DNA of 64,000 bases from Pseudomonadota bacterium (GTDB taxonomy: Bacteria > Pseudomonadota > Alphaproteobacteria > Puniceispirillales > Puniceispirillaceae), in the NCBI GenBank assembly GCA_027620495.1, contig JAQCEA010000010.1, positions 1 to 64,000 on the forward strand, written 5' to 3'. The notes below the pieces were generated by a model. It was given only the letters and a program-made list of their open reading frames with translations, searched no databases and was not told where the DNA came from. The position numbers and the translations under genes are program-made. Shown one piece after another: positions 1 through 7,770 of the stretch (its first letter is position 1; every line of letters starts with the position of its first letter).

Positions 1-113
1 TTGATGGATTCAGTCACAGATTGGCGCTTCGGATAGGCATCGAACTTCTTCCCGAGCGCGCCATTTTCCTTGTTAAAATTTCTATCGATTTTCATTACCA
101 GATATGGCTTCAT
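1..113 (-). CDS. Possible partial ORF at the left edge
   Basis: An open frame of 37 codons starts at an ATG (111-113, minus strand) and runs off the left end of the window without a stop. Residue choice (Lys, Asp, Asn and Ser rich, ending near FDAYPKRQSVTESI) looks coding rather than random. I recognise no family, and I see no convincing ribosome binding site before the ATG. It would be divergent from the oxygenase starting at 148, and it argues that the in-frame ATG at 70 is not that gene's start. Chance openness over so short a stretch is a real alternative. Confidence 0.22.
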   Translation of the reverse strand, partial: MKPYLVMKIDRNFNKENGALGKKFDAYPKRQSVTESI

Positions 114-147
114 ATCCGCGGGGACATTGCATTTCCGGGGGGCGGTT

Positions 148-984
148 ATGGATACAAAAAACCTTATCAATTTACATGCCTATCCGATTGACCAAGATGG
201 TGCGGCACGTGATGCCCTGATACATTCTGTGCGGGCACAGTTACATGATGATGGGTGCGCGGTGCTGAAAAACTTTCTGACCCCATATGCCGTGGCATGT
301 TTGGTAAAAGAAGCCGATCAGGTGGCGCATCTGGCGCATCGGTCTCACAGCCGCACCAACCCATACTTTACAAAGGATGATCCATCGCTCCCACAAGATG
401 ACCCCAGAAGGCGCTTTTTCGACCGTTCGAATGCCTTTATTCCTGCTGACAATTTTGCCCCATCCGGGGCTTTGCGTCAGATCCAAAATTTTCCAGCTTT
501 TGACCCGTTTATCAAAGACTGCCTTGAACAAGATCGGTTCTATCGTTACGCCGACCCGTTGGCGGATGTCATTATAAATGCGGCTGATGAAGGCGAGGGG
601 TTTCCGTGGCATTTTGACACAAATAATTTCACCATCACATTGGCAATTCAGATGGCTGATGAAGGTGGCATGTTTGAATATGCCCCTAATATTCGCTCTG
701 ATGGAGAACATTTTGAAGATGTTTGTGCTGTGCTAGACGGTACGTCAGACAAGGTGCGAAGCCTGCAACTTGAACCGGGTGATTTGCAATTATTCAAAGG
801 CAGATATTCGCTCCAACGTGTCGCGCCGCTAACAGGCAAAACGCCACGATATGTTGCGATTTTTTCTTACGTCGAAGAACCAGATATGGTGGGTTCGCCA
901 GAACGCACAAAACAGCTTTATGGCCGTGTGTTGCCCATTCATCTGCAACGCGCTGGCCTGCGCGGTGATGCCTATATCGACTAA
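148..984 (+). CDS. BesD/HalD-like Fe(II)/2-oxoglutarate oxygenase family protein
   Basis: The 278-residue protein resembles the BesD/HalD family of 2-oxoglutarate-dependent halogenases and hydroxylases that act on free amino acids or small metabolites in the cytoplasm. The metal motif reads WHFDTNNF, with H155 and D157. The Asp predicts hydroxylation, because the halogenases have Gly there. Other family blocks are visible: GGMFEYAPNIR (about 173-183), GDLQLFKGRYSLQRV (about 211-225) and PRYVAIFSYVEEP with a trailing YGR. The expected distal iron-binding His in the 'SLHRV' block reads Gln (Q223, codon CAA at 814-816), so activity is uncertain. I chose the ATG at 148, preceded by a GGGGGG run, because the frame from ATG 70 adds a segment with no family similarity. 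The substrate is unknown. Confidence 0.72.
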   Translation: MDTKNLINLHAYPIDQDGAARDALIHSVRAQLHDDGCAVLKNFLTPYAVACLVKEADQVAHLAHRSHSRTNPYFTKDDPSLPQDDPRRRFFDRSNAFIPADNFAPSGALRQIQNFPAFDPFIKDCLEQDRFYRYADPLADVIINAADEGEGFPWHFDTNNFTITLAIQMADEGGMFEYAPNIRSDGEHFEDVCAVLDGTSDKVRSLQLEPGDLQLFKGRYSLQRVAPLTGKTPRYVAIFSYVEEPDMVGSPERTKQLYGRVLPIHLQRAGLRGDAYID

Positions 985-1202
985 ATAGGGTTTGCCTGCC
1001 TTGGCATGGAATACCGGCCAAAGGGCTGTTTTCAAAGTTACCAATTCTGGCTCGCACCCAGCGTTGGAAAGACGTTTAAGGCATACACCCACCATCGCAT
1101 TTCATCTGACAACGCACCAAAACGGCAAAACCTATTTCAGCAAGACGAAAATAGGCGTATCCTAGCGCGACCAAATCATCCATTGTATGGACAGCTATTG
1201 CC

Positions 1203-1958
1203 ATGAAACACCTATCGCTTCACATCGTCTCTTTATGCGCCGCGTTATTGCTTGGTACCCCAGTTTCACTCGCCGCGGGCGAAGCCACCACATTAACCTA
1301 TCAGCTTGGCGACAAGACATTTGCCGCCCATGTCGAAACAGCGGCATCACCCGCCAAAGGGACGGTCTTTATCATCCATGACTGGGACGGCCTGACAGAT
1401 TACGAAAAATCACGTGCAAAAATGCTGTCTGATCTTGGCTTTGATGCCATTGCCGTGGATCTGTTCGGGGTAGATGCCAAACTTGAGAACCGTGATGATT
1501 ACAAACGAGAGACCGGGGCTTTATATAAAGACCGTACCCAGTTCAGAGCGCGCATTGCCGCCGCCATTGATGCCGGTGTAAACAGCGCTAGGAACCGTGA
1601 AAAAATTGTTATCATTGGCTATTGCTTTGGCGGGGCCGCCACACTGGAAGCGGCGCGTGCTGGTCTTAGGGCCGACGGCTTTGTGAGTTTTCATGGCGGG
1701 CTAAAAACACCTGACGGGCAAGATTATAGCCAAACCACCGCGCCTGTTTTAGTCCTGCATGGGTCTGCTGACCCGGTTTCAGGCATGGAAGATGTCGCCG
1801 CTCTGATTAACCAATTAAAAGACGCGAATGTGCCGCATGATGCACAAATTTTTGGTGGCGCCCGGCATTCCTTTACCGTGCAAGGCTCTCGCGATTATGA
1901 CGCACAAGCCGACCAAAAATCATGGGATGCCTTGCAACGGTTTTTGGCAAAGCTTTGA
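1203..1958 (+). CDS. Exported dienelactone hydrolase family protein
   Basis: This 251-residue alpha/beta hydrolase of the dienelactone hydrolase family begins with a signal peptide of about 25 residues ending near SLAAG, so it should act in the periplasm. The catalytic triad is visible: nucleophile C141 in GYCFGG, D190 in HGSADP and H222 in ARHSF. The family hydrolyses lactones and carboxyl esters, and the natural substrate here cannot be deduced. It stands alone between the oxygenase and an unrelated gene, with no aromatic-degradation genes nearby, so a role in chlorocatechol breakdown should not be assumed. The 985-1202 gap before it holds no gene I can defend. Confidence 0.85.
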   Translation: MKHLSLHIVSLCAALLLGTPVSLAAGEATTLTYQLGDKTFAAHVETAASPAKGTVFIIHDWDGLTDYEKSRAKMLSDLGFDAIAVDLFGVDAKLENRDDYKRETGALYKDRTQFRARIAAAIDAGVNSARNREKIVIIGYCFGGAATLEAARAGLRADGFVSFHGGLKTPDGQDYSQTTAPVLVLHGSADPVSGMEDVAALINQLKDANVPHDAQIFGGARHSFTVQGSRDYDAQADQKSWDALQRFLAKL

Positions 1959-2064
1959 TACCGACTCTTCCCAGCGGACATAAAAAAAATCAAAATAAGG
2001 TTGATTTGTTATGCCGGTCTTTCTTATTTAGGGAAACGTTATATATCATCTCAAGTGAAAAAGA

Positions 2065-3063
2065 ATGTGTAGAATGCGAGACCCCCTAGGCGGCATAAAA
2101 GGCGATGAAGTCAAAAAATCGAACCCGTTTGCGGTCGATAGATTGCGCGCTTTGAAAGAGTTAGACACCTCTATCGACTGGATTGAGGGCAGAAAACGCA
2201 AGAGCGACAAGACCGTGCTTCAACGCATGCGTGACGGCACTTGGGGACAAGAAGAAAAAATACCAAATTGGGAACCGTCAGCAGATAGCGAATTTAATGG
2301 CGTTGATGTGATTTTGCGCTGGGCAGGAAAAGAAATCACTCGCGTTAGAAATATCAATAAAAAAGAAGCCAAAGTGGCGCTGTCTGGCGTCAAAGCCTTT
2401 TTACGAAACATAAATCCTGAAAATCCGGATTTCACCAACCCATGGACGGTGAAATGCTATAATGTAACAGCAAAAATATATGGATTAAAAACAGCAACTT
2501 ATGATGCCACTGATGAAAACATATCCCACCCACATTTATTTGCTGGCATCAAAGGTGATGATTCATCATTAAGCAAAAACAGATTTCTTAAAGATATCAA
2601 ACGCGCCATTTTATTGACCGACAAGAGCCTAAAATTTCTCGAAGTTACAGAAATGCCATTGCGCAAGCGCCCGCCGGACTTGCGGATTGTTAAAACCGAA
2701 TTATGCCAGCCCACTTATAAAACCAGTAATTCACATTTCGATGTATCGCTGGTCTTTGCCAACCAGATCATTGTCATAGAAAAAAACATCCCCCTGCCGC
2801 GGGCGAAAATTGCCATGTCATCGATGCGCGGCTGGCTTCGTTCTATTGATGCAGAAAAACCAGATTTGTCGGATCAGGTTGTCAATCAATGTTATGAGGC
2901 CACCAAGCTTAGAACCCGGCCCGGGCGCTATATGAAAGTCGAGCCCGAACTATTGCCCATTGATGAAGGGGGCACAAGCTTTTGGTCTGACAGGTTGCAT
3001 TGTTGGGTCACTGGCTATTTTGACAATAAAGGGGTGTTCATCCCGCCAGATTGGGGCGTATAG
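2065..3063 (+). CDS. Unrecognised protein with two internal repeats
   Basis: I do not recognise this 332-residue, Lys/Arg-rich, apparently soluble protein. It has no signal peptide or membrane segment. It does contain a clear internal duplication: residues about 80-137 and about 225-282 share the pattern DVxL...AK(V/I)A(L/M)S..(K/R)(A/G)(F/W)LR(N/S)I(N/D)...P(D)...CY..T.K. A candidate promoter lies upstream (TTGATT at 2001-2006, TTATTT at 2024-2029, 17-bp spacer). The ATG at 2065 has a poor ribosome binding site and the next in-frame ATG is at 2074, so the start is uncertain. Long, uninterrupted coding with normal residue use makes it a real gene. It may be lineage-restricted. Confidence 0.65.
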   Translation: MCRMRDPLGGIKGDEVKKSNPFAVDRLRALKELDTSIDWIEGRKRKSDKTVLQRMRDGTWGQEEKIPNWEPSADSEFNGVDVILRWAGKEITRVRNINKKEAKVALSGVKAFLRNINPENPDFTNPWTVKCYNVTAKIYGLKTATYDATDENISHPHLFAGIKGDDSSLSKNRFLKDIKRAILLTDKSLKFLEVTEMPLRKRPPDLRIVKTELCQPTYKTSNSHFDVSLVFANQIIVIEKNIPLPRAKIAMSSMRGWLRSIDAEKPDLSDQVVNQCYEATKLRTRPGRYMKVEPELLPIDEGGTSFWSDRLHCWVTGYFDNKGVFIPPDWGV

Positions 3064-3081
3064 CCACGCCGACACAGTGCT

Positions 3082-3621
3082 TCAGGCTGGATGTTTGACC
3101 GCGTCAATCAAGATAAAGGCAATTTGACAAGGTTCAGACCCACGATTTGACCAGGCATGGTTTGTGCCTTGCTGGACCACCACATCACCTGCCTTTAGCA
3201 AATATTCATCTTCATCCATCATCATGTAAATTTCACCGGTCAGAACCACCGCATAATCCAGACTGTCCGTCCGGTGCATAAATGGATGGCGTGCCCCTTC
3301 GACAATATTGGCCCCTGCGCCCATTTCGGCAAATGCCGCCTTGCCATCAAGCGTGGCCAGCTGTTGCGGGTCTTCTGGGTCAAACTGAACAATACGGAAC
3401 ACTGATCCATTTTTTGGCGGATGCAGAATTAATGGGCCGGTGACCGGGTCATCATGACGTTCCATATCTGCTGGCGATTTGTCGCTTTGCCACAGATTTG
3501 TAAGCGTCACACCCGGGCGGTTTGGACGTTGCAGAATACAGCTTGCCTCGCCATCCATAATGACCGTGGCCACGCCATTTTCGTCATGCCCGGTTACAAC
3601 ACGTCTAATTTTTTTTCCCAT
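3082..3621 (-). CDS. Cupin-domain protein
   Basis: The 179-residue protein is a single-domain cupin, a small beta-barrel that usually binds a metal. The C-terminal half shows the core: HPFMHRTDSLDYAVVLTGE followed by GDVVVQQGTNHAWSNRG, matching the two cupin motifs with His residues. The N-terminal part carries a 'VTGHDENGVATVIMDG' block common in cupins linked to small-molecule or aromatic metabolism. I start at the ATG at 3621 (MGKKIRR) with GGAACG upstream. The frame stays open further upstream only because it runs through the tRNA-Ser gene, and that extension is spurious. Enzymatic activity versus sensing cannot be decided. Confidence 0.8.
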   Translation of the reverse strand: MGKKIRRVVTGHDENGVATVIMDGEASCILQRPNRPGVTLTNLWQSDKSPADMERHDDPVTGPLILHPPKNGSVFRIVQFDPEDPQQLATLDGKAAFAEMGAGANIVEGARHPFMHRTDSLDYAVVLTGEIYMMMDEDEYLLKAGDVVVQQGTNHAWSNRGSEPCQIAFILIDAVKHPA

Positions 3622-3670
3622 AGGTTTCGTTCCAATGCGTAATGTGTCATGCCGCCGATGATGGCCTGAC

Positions 3671-3760
3671 TGGCGGAGGGTGAGGGATTCGAACCCTCGG
3701 TACGCTTGCGCGTACAACGGTTTTCGAGACCGTCCCGTTCAACCACTCCGGCAACCCTCC
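3671..3760 (-). tRNA. tRNA-Ser (anticodon CGA)
   Basis: Read on the minus strand, a 90-nt class II tRNA folds with acceptor GGAGGGT pairing ACCCTCC, discriminator G and an encoded CCA. The anticodon loop CTCGAAA gives anticodon CGA for the serine codon UCG. The variable arm has the stem GTACGC/GCGTAC, and the T arm carries GGTTCGAATCC. The long variable arm and the anticodon identify tRNA-Ser. It lies just upstream of the cupin gene on the same strand. Confidence 0.96.
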
Positions 3761-4040
3761 ATCCATCAGGCCTCTACACAATCAAATTTGTGTCACCGGC
3801 ACAAGTGGCGGCCAAAGAAAAATAGTGCCAAAAATTTATCGCCTATCATTATGTATTTTGGCATTCATGTTGGCACTGACCTTGGCACCCATATCGCGGC
3901 CTTGTAGATTTGCCTCTATCCCCCTAACCTGTCACTGGCAAGATTACACCGCCTTTTTGGGGGCGAGAGATGGCATTTTTGGGCGGCGCGAACCAGCATA
4001 GAGACAGACCCGGCATCAAATTTCGATAAATGGCAAAAAA

Positions 4041-4640
4041 ATGGGCAAACAATCCGTCTTAAAATGTGATTTTCTGCAAGGCGCGGTAAACCATAGATTG
4101 CGTTTCGGCGGCGGGCGCGGACAGCATCTGCCAAAGGCTGTTGGTATGAAAGGCGGCCAGTCACCAACCATTATTGATGCCACAGCTGGCCTTGGCCGGG
4201 ATGCGTTTTTATTGGCATCACTGGGGTCACAGGTCACCTTGATTGAACGATCAGACACCATCCATGAATTACTAGCCGCTGGTATGGAATCCGCACGCCA
4301 AGCTGGCGGCCAGCATAAAGACATTATTGACCGGATGACCCTGATCCATGGCGATTCGATTGCGCTTTTGCCGCATATGAAGGCTGATGTCGTGCTGGTT
4401 GACCCCATGCACCCACCGCGGCAAAAATCTGCATTGGTAAAGGCCGAAATGCGCGCCATACGCGATATTGTCGGGGTTGATCAAGACCAACAGTTGCTGA
4501 TTGAAACGGCCTTGGCCATGGCCGCAAAACGGGTGGTTCTCAAATGGCCAGCCAAGGCCGCACCGTTAGCGGGGCTACGGCCAGCCTCGCACCAGATTAT
4601 CGGTAAATCGATCAGATATGATGTATTTATGACCGGCTAA
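4041..4640 (+). CDS. rsmJ: RsmJ-like 16S rRNA methyltransferase, N-terminus short
   Basis: The product resembles RsmJ, the SAM-dependent enzyme that makes m2G1516 in 16S rRNA. Signature blocks are FGGGRGQHLPKAVG (about 22-35), the SAM-binding DATAGLGRDAFLLASLG (about 46-62), LIER, VVLVDPMHPPRQKSALVKAEMR and the C-terminal KRVVLKWPAKAAPL. At 199 residues it lacks roughly 50 N-terminal residues of the usual ~250. Family-like residues (ISINGKK) continue upstream of the ATG in the same frame up to a TAG at 3999-4001. Beyond that TAG an ATG-started stretch from 3867 remains open. So the gene either uses a shortened start with no clear ribosome binding site or has been damaged. The 3761-4040 gap holds only this possible remnant. 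Confidence 0.75.
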   Translation: MGKQSVLKCDFLQGAVNHRLRFGGGRGQHLPKAVGMKGGQSPTIIDATAGLGRDAFLLASLGSQVTLIERSDTIHELLAAGMESARQAGGQHKDIIDRMTLIHGDSIALLPHMKADVVLVDPMHPPRQKSALVKAEMRAIRDIVGVDQDQQLLIETALAMAAKRVVLKWPAKAAPLAGLRPASHQIIGKSIRYDVFMTG

Positions 4641-4769
4641 GAGGTGTGATCATCCGATTGTCAGACAGCTTGTTTTTTCACTCATCGCTGTCACAATCAA
4701 TTGATGATGATCGCAGATGCTGATGCTAGAATGCGCATTGCAGTGTAACTGACCACAGGAGACCGCCCC

Positions 4770-5255
4770 ATGCCAAGCTTTGATATTGTAAGCAAGACAG
4801 ATATGACATCTGTTGACAATGCCTTGCAGGGTGTCGCCAAGGAAATGCAAGTCCGATATGATTTCAAAGGCAGCAAATCAGAGGTCAGCAAAAATGACGA
4901 TGTCATCACCATTCTTGCTGATGATGAGCTGAAACGCCGTCAGGTGGAAGAGCTGTTGATCACCCATCTCACCCGGAAAGGCGTTGATACAAAAGCGTTG
5001 GAATTTGGTAAGCTGGAACAAGCCGGTGGCAATATGGTGCGCCAAGCCGTTCAGGTCAAACAAGGCGTCCAGCGTGAGGTGGCGCAAAAAATTGTCAAAG
5101 CCATCAAATCATCAAAGCTGAAAACGCAAGCGGCCATTCAGCGCGATGAAATTCGTGTATCTGGCAAAAACCGAGATGATTTGCAATCCACCATGGCAAT
5201 GATCAAAGCGCTTGATGTCGACCTGCCATTACAATTTGAGAATTTTCGCGATTAG
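4770..5255 (+). CDS. yajQ: YajQ family nucleotide-binding protein
   Basis: The 161-residue protein matches the YajQ family from end to end: N-terminal MPSFDIVSKTDMTSVDNAL, the YDFKGSKSEV block and C-terminal VSGKNRDDLQSTMAMIKALD with LPLQFENFRD. Members bind cyclic di-GMP or nucleotides and RNA, and some act as cytoplasmic effectors with transcription factors. Start at ATG 4770, with a good ACAGGAGA ribosome binding site. It appears to be a single-gene transcript, and the gene to its right is convergent. Confidence 0.95.
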   Translation: MPSFDIVSKTDMTSVDNALQGVAKEMQVRYDFKGSKSEVSKNDDVITILADDELKRRQVEELLITHLTRKGVDTKALEFGKLEQAGGNMVRQAVQVKQGVQREVAQKIVKAIKSSKLKTQAAIQRDEIRVSGKNRDDLQSTMAMIKALDVDLPLQFENFRD

Positions 5256-5280
5256 GGCCTGGTCAAAACAGCGCCTCTGG

Positions 5281-6168
5281 CTATCCCTTCAACCCTTGGA
5301 TCGGCACTTTTAAATAGGTGGCACCATTTTCTTCGGCGTCAGGCATATGGCCCGCCCGCATGTTCACCTGTATCGATGGCATAATCAGCCGCGGCATGGC
5401 CAAAGTGGCATCACGTTTTTCACGCATCTCTACAAAACTGTCTTCGCTGGCATTATGGCCAACATGAATATTGTTTGCGCGTTGCGCCCCGACTGTTGTT
5501 TCCCATAAAAATTCGCGGCCATTTGGCGCATAGTCATGACAAACAAACATTCGGGTCTCATCAGGCAGTGCTAAAATCTTTTGGATAGATTGATACAGCG
5601 TGCGGGCGTCACCGCCCGGAAAATCGGCACGCGCGGTGCCGCCATCTGGCATAAACAACGTATCGCCAACAAACACAGCATCACCAATAAGATGCACCAT
5701 GCAAGCTGGCGTATGACCGGGTGTGGCAATGGCCACGCCATCTAATTGGCCAATTTTATATCGATCGCCATCTGCAAATAACTGGTCAAACTGGCTGCCA
5801 TCACGTTCAAATTCGGTCCCAGCATTGAACATTTTGCCAAACACCGTTTGCACTTCTGAAATACGGTCAGAAATACCTATTTTGCCGCCCAGTTTTTGTT
5901 GGATATAGGGCGCCGCCGATAAATGATCGGCATGCACATGCGTTTCAATCAACCATTCCACATCAAGATTTTGCGTTTTTACATAATCAATGATCATGTC
6001 AGCGTGATCATAGCTAATCGTGCCTGACGCATAATCAAAATCCAAAACCGAATCGATGATCGCGGCTTTTTTCGTTGCCGGATCAGTTACCACATAGCTG
6101 ACCGTGTTGCTGTCATGATCAAAAAATGCTTTGACGTTTGGTGCTATGCTTGTGGCGTTTTGGGACAT
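5281..6168 (-). CDS. Metallo-beta-lactamase-fold hydrolase, persulfide dioxygenase/Blh-like
   Basis: The 295-residue metallo-beta-lactamase-fold protein has the metal motif THVHADHLSAA (about 80-90), then GHTPACMVHL, GDTLFMPDGGTARADFPGG and VCHDYAPNGR. This layout matches the ETHE1/Blh group, whose members oxidise glutathione persulfide to sulfite with one iron. The C-terminal RLIMPSIQVNMRAGHMP is typical of the Blh branch. A sulfur-detoxification role is therefore likely but not proven. I chose ATG 6168 because GGAG lies 8 nt upstream; the GTG at 6180 falls inside that site. No rhodanese or BigR gene is adjacent. A sulfite exporter (TauE/SafE) lies 5 kb away. Confidence 0.8.
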   Translation of the reverse strand: MSQNATSIAPNVKAFFDHDSNTVSYVVTDPATKKAAIIDSVLDFDYASGTISYDHADMIIDYVKTQNLDVEWLIETHVHADHLSAAPYIQQKLGGKIGISDRISEVQTVFGKMFNAGTEFERDGSQFDQLFADGDRYKIGQLDGVAIATPGHTPACMVHLIGDAVFVGDTLFMPDGGTARADFPGGDARTLYQSIQKILALPDETRMFVCHDYAPNGREFLWETTVGAQRANNIHVGHNASEDSFVEMREKRDATLAMPRLIMPSIQVNMRAGHMPDAEENGATYLKVPIQGLKG

Positions 6169-6194
6169 GAAACACTCCACTTAAATACTGCTCC

Positions 6195-6224
6195 ATTATA
6201 GTGCTAAATCTCTATAAAATATAG
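6195..6224 (-). promoter_or_regulatory. Candidate promoter with palindromic operator for the metallo-hydrolase
   Basis: On the minus strand a perfect -10 TATAAT (6195-6200) lies 26 bp before the ATG of the metallo-hydrolase. A 13-bp palindrome, CTATAAAATATAG (6212-6224), covers the expected -35 position. A repressor site overlapping the promoter is plausible, because ArsR-type regulators of persulfide genes bind AT-rich palindromes. No regulator gene is adjacent. The rest of the 6181-6500 gap holds only this and the plus-strand promoter at 6387. Confidence 0.4.
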
Positions 6225-6386
6225 GGTCTGGCAAGCCACAAAACAGCATAAATTGAAAATTGGTTTTTTTAAATGGCGGCATCTAGCCATCACCCGGCGA
6301 TCATACCCTATCTACAAACCCGCATCTATTCATCTGGCACCCGCATGGGCGGCGCCGGCATGCCAAAAGCCATGCAAGGCTAAAAT

Positions 6387-6415
6387 TTGACAGAACCAAC
6401 CTGACATAGTTTTAT
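6387..6415 (+). promoter_or_regulatory. Candidate sigma-70-type promoter for the 97-residue gene
   Basis: A perfect -35 TTGACA (6387-6392) is followed after 17 bp by TTTTAT (6410-6415), on the plus strand about 85 bp before the ATG at 6501. The -10 matches the consensus at four of six positions. No other plus-strand gene lies between them. Confidence 0.45.
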
Positions 6416-6500
6416 CACAATTAGATCAAAATTATGGCCAACAGCATTTGATCATAAGCGGCGTTTAACAAAATGTCTGCAGCAGAGGGGGGGGACAAAA

Positions 6501-6794
6501 ATGAAGCTTACAATTATTGCCCGGTCTCGAGATGATTTTGGGGTGATTCTTACCACGAAACATCAGCATAAATCAGACCAGAAAATTTTTTCAGTCACTG
6601 TAACAGATGCGGATTTACATGCATTGACCGAAACGCGTGTTGATAAAGAACATTTGATTGAATTTGCGTTTCAATTTCTGGTCGACCACGAACCTGTCAG
6701 CGCCATTCAGGGCAAATTTGATATCTCTATCATTTCCACATATTTTCCTGAATTCCCTTCCGCTGTGAAACAATGGGTGGATGAAAACACCTAA
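6501..6794 (+). CDS. Conserved-looking hypothetical protein, 97 residues
   Basis: I do not recognise a family. The protein is soluble and slightly acidic. It begins MKLTIIARSRDDFGVILT, has an internal HLIEFAFQFLVDHEP helix-like stretch and ends KQWVDENT. There is no Cys, signal peptide or membrane segment. An extremely purine-rich ribosome binding site (AGAGGGGGGGAC) precedes the ATG, and a good promoter lies upstream at 6387, so expression is likely. It is single and followed by a tandem repeat and cysQ. Confidence 0.65.
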   Translation: MKLTIIARSRDDFGVILTTKHQHKSDQKIFSVTVTDADLHALTETRVDKEHLIEFAFQFLVDHEPVSAIQGKFDISIISTYFPEFPSAVKQWVDENT

Positions 6795-6850
6795 TGTTGA
6801 ATGATTGAAATAGCTGTGGCTTGGCGGTTACCAAACGCAATCACCGGCAT

Positions 6851-6922
6851 GACCATTTTGTGCCAGACCATTTTGTGCCAGACCATTTTGTGCCAGACCA
6901 TTTTGTGCCAGACCATTTTGTG
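6851..6922 (+). repeat. 15-bp tandem repeat, about 4.8 copies
   Basis: The unit GACCATTTTGTGCCA occurs four times exactly (6851-6865, 6866-6880, 6881-6895, 6896-6910), followed by 12 nt of a fifth copy. It lies 47 bp before the cysQ start, in the gap after the 97-residue gene. The unit length is a multiple of three and the plus-strand frame reads DHFVP repeats, but that frame has no ribosome binding site and overruns cysQ out of frame. Perfect identity suggests recent expansion by replication slippage. Confidence 0.95.
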
Positions 6923-6968
6923 ATAACTATCACAACCCCAATAACAACAAACAGGCGGATAAAGAACT

Positions 6969-7748
6969 ATGGATTACGCAAGTCTCATTGCCGCCTTGAC
7001 ACCAGCTGTTGATGCCGCCGGATCAGTTATTTTGGATATTAAAGCCAAAGGCCCAGCCAGCATGACCAAATCTGATGGCAGCCCGGTGACAGTTGCCGAC
7101 CAAAAGGCTGAAAAAATTTTGTTGGCCGCGTTGGCTGACATATGCCCAGATATTCCAGTTGTGTCAGAAGAAAATACAGATAGCCACCATCTGTCTGCTG
7201 GCCAGCGGTTTTTTCTGGTTGATCCGCTAGATGGCACCAAGGAATTTATCAAGGCAGATGATAATGGGGCCTTTACCGTCAATATCGGGCTGATTGAAAA
7301 TGGCCTGCCGGTGATGGGCATGGTATATGCCCCGGCCCGCAACGCCTTTTATTGGGGGTATCAAGGCGGCGGTGCATGTTGCCGCGAGACCACACGCATC
7401 ACCCCCATCACCGTGCGCAATCTGCCAGATAGTGGTGCGGTGGCCGTGGCCAGTGCCTCGCATTTAGATGCTGCCACGACAAACTGGCTGGCAGACCACC
7501 ACATCCATCAAACCACATCGGTTGGGTCATCGCTTAAATTTGCGCTTGTCGCATCTGGTCAGGCTGATGTCTATCCGCGATTTGGGCCAACCATGGAATG
7601 GGATACGGCGGCTGGGGATGCTATTTTGCGCGCCGGCGGCGGCATGGTCTTGCACCCTGACGGCGAGATCTATCGCTATGGCAAACCAGGCTATCGCAAT
7701 ACGCCATTTATTGCCTATGGCCAGCTGACGCCATCAGCCATCGCATAG
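6969..7748 (+). CDS. cysQ: 3'(2'),5'-bisphosphate nucleotidase
   Basis: The 259-residue protein belongs to the inositol-monophosphatase superfamily, CysQ branch. It removes the 3' phosphate from PAP/PAPS, the by-product of sulfate assimilation. Metal-binding motifs are VVSEEN (about 64-69), DPLDGTKEF (85-93) and WDTAAGDAIL (211-220). Length and order match the family. The ATG follows a CAGGCGGATAAAGA stretch. The 15-bp tandem repeat sits in its leader. No other sulfate-assimilation gene adjoins it. Confidence 0.93.
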   Translation: MDYASLIAALTPAVDAAGSVILDIKAKGPASMTKSDGSPVTVADQKAEKILLAALADICPDIPVVSEENTDSHHLSAGQRFFLVDPLDGTKEFIKADDNGAFTVNIGLIENGLPVMGMVYAPARNAFYWGYQGGGACCRETTRITPITVRNLPDSGAVAVASASHLDAATTNWLADHHIHQTTSVGSSLKFALVASGQADVYPRFGPTMEWDTAAGDAILRAGGGMVLHPDGEIYRYGKPGYRNTPFIAYGQLTPSAIA

Positions 7749-7770
7749 CGTGTTATTAATGTCTGAAATC

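Noticed and set aside
1076-1183. 35-residue minus-strand ORF before the dienelactone-hydrolase-like gene
   Set aside because: Its residue choice is plausible, but there is no ribosome binding site and it is too short to separate from chance.
3622-3717. Extended N-terminus of the cupin gene
   Set aside because: The extension is read through the tRNA-Ser gene.
6821-7012. ORF with DHFVP repeats
   Set aside because: It is read from the tandem repeat, lacks a ribosome binding site and overruns cysQ out of frame.
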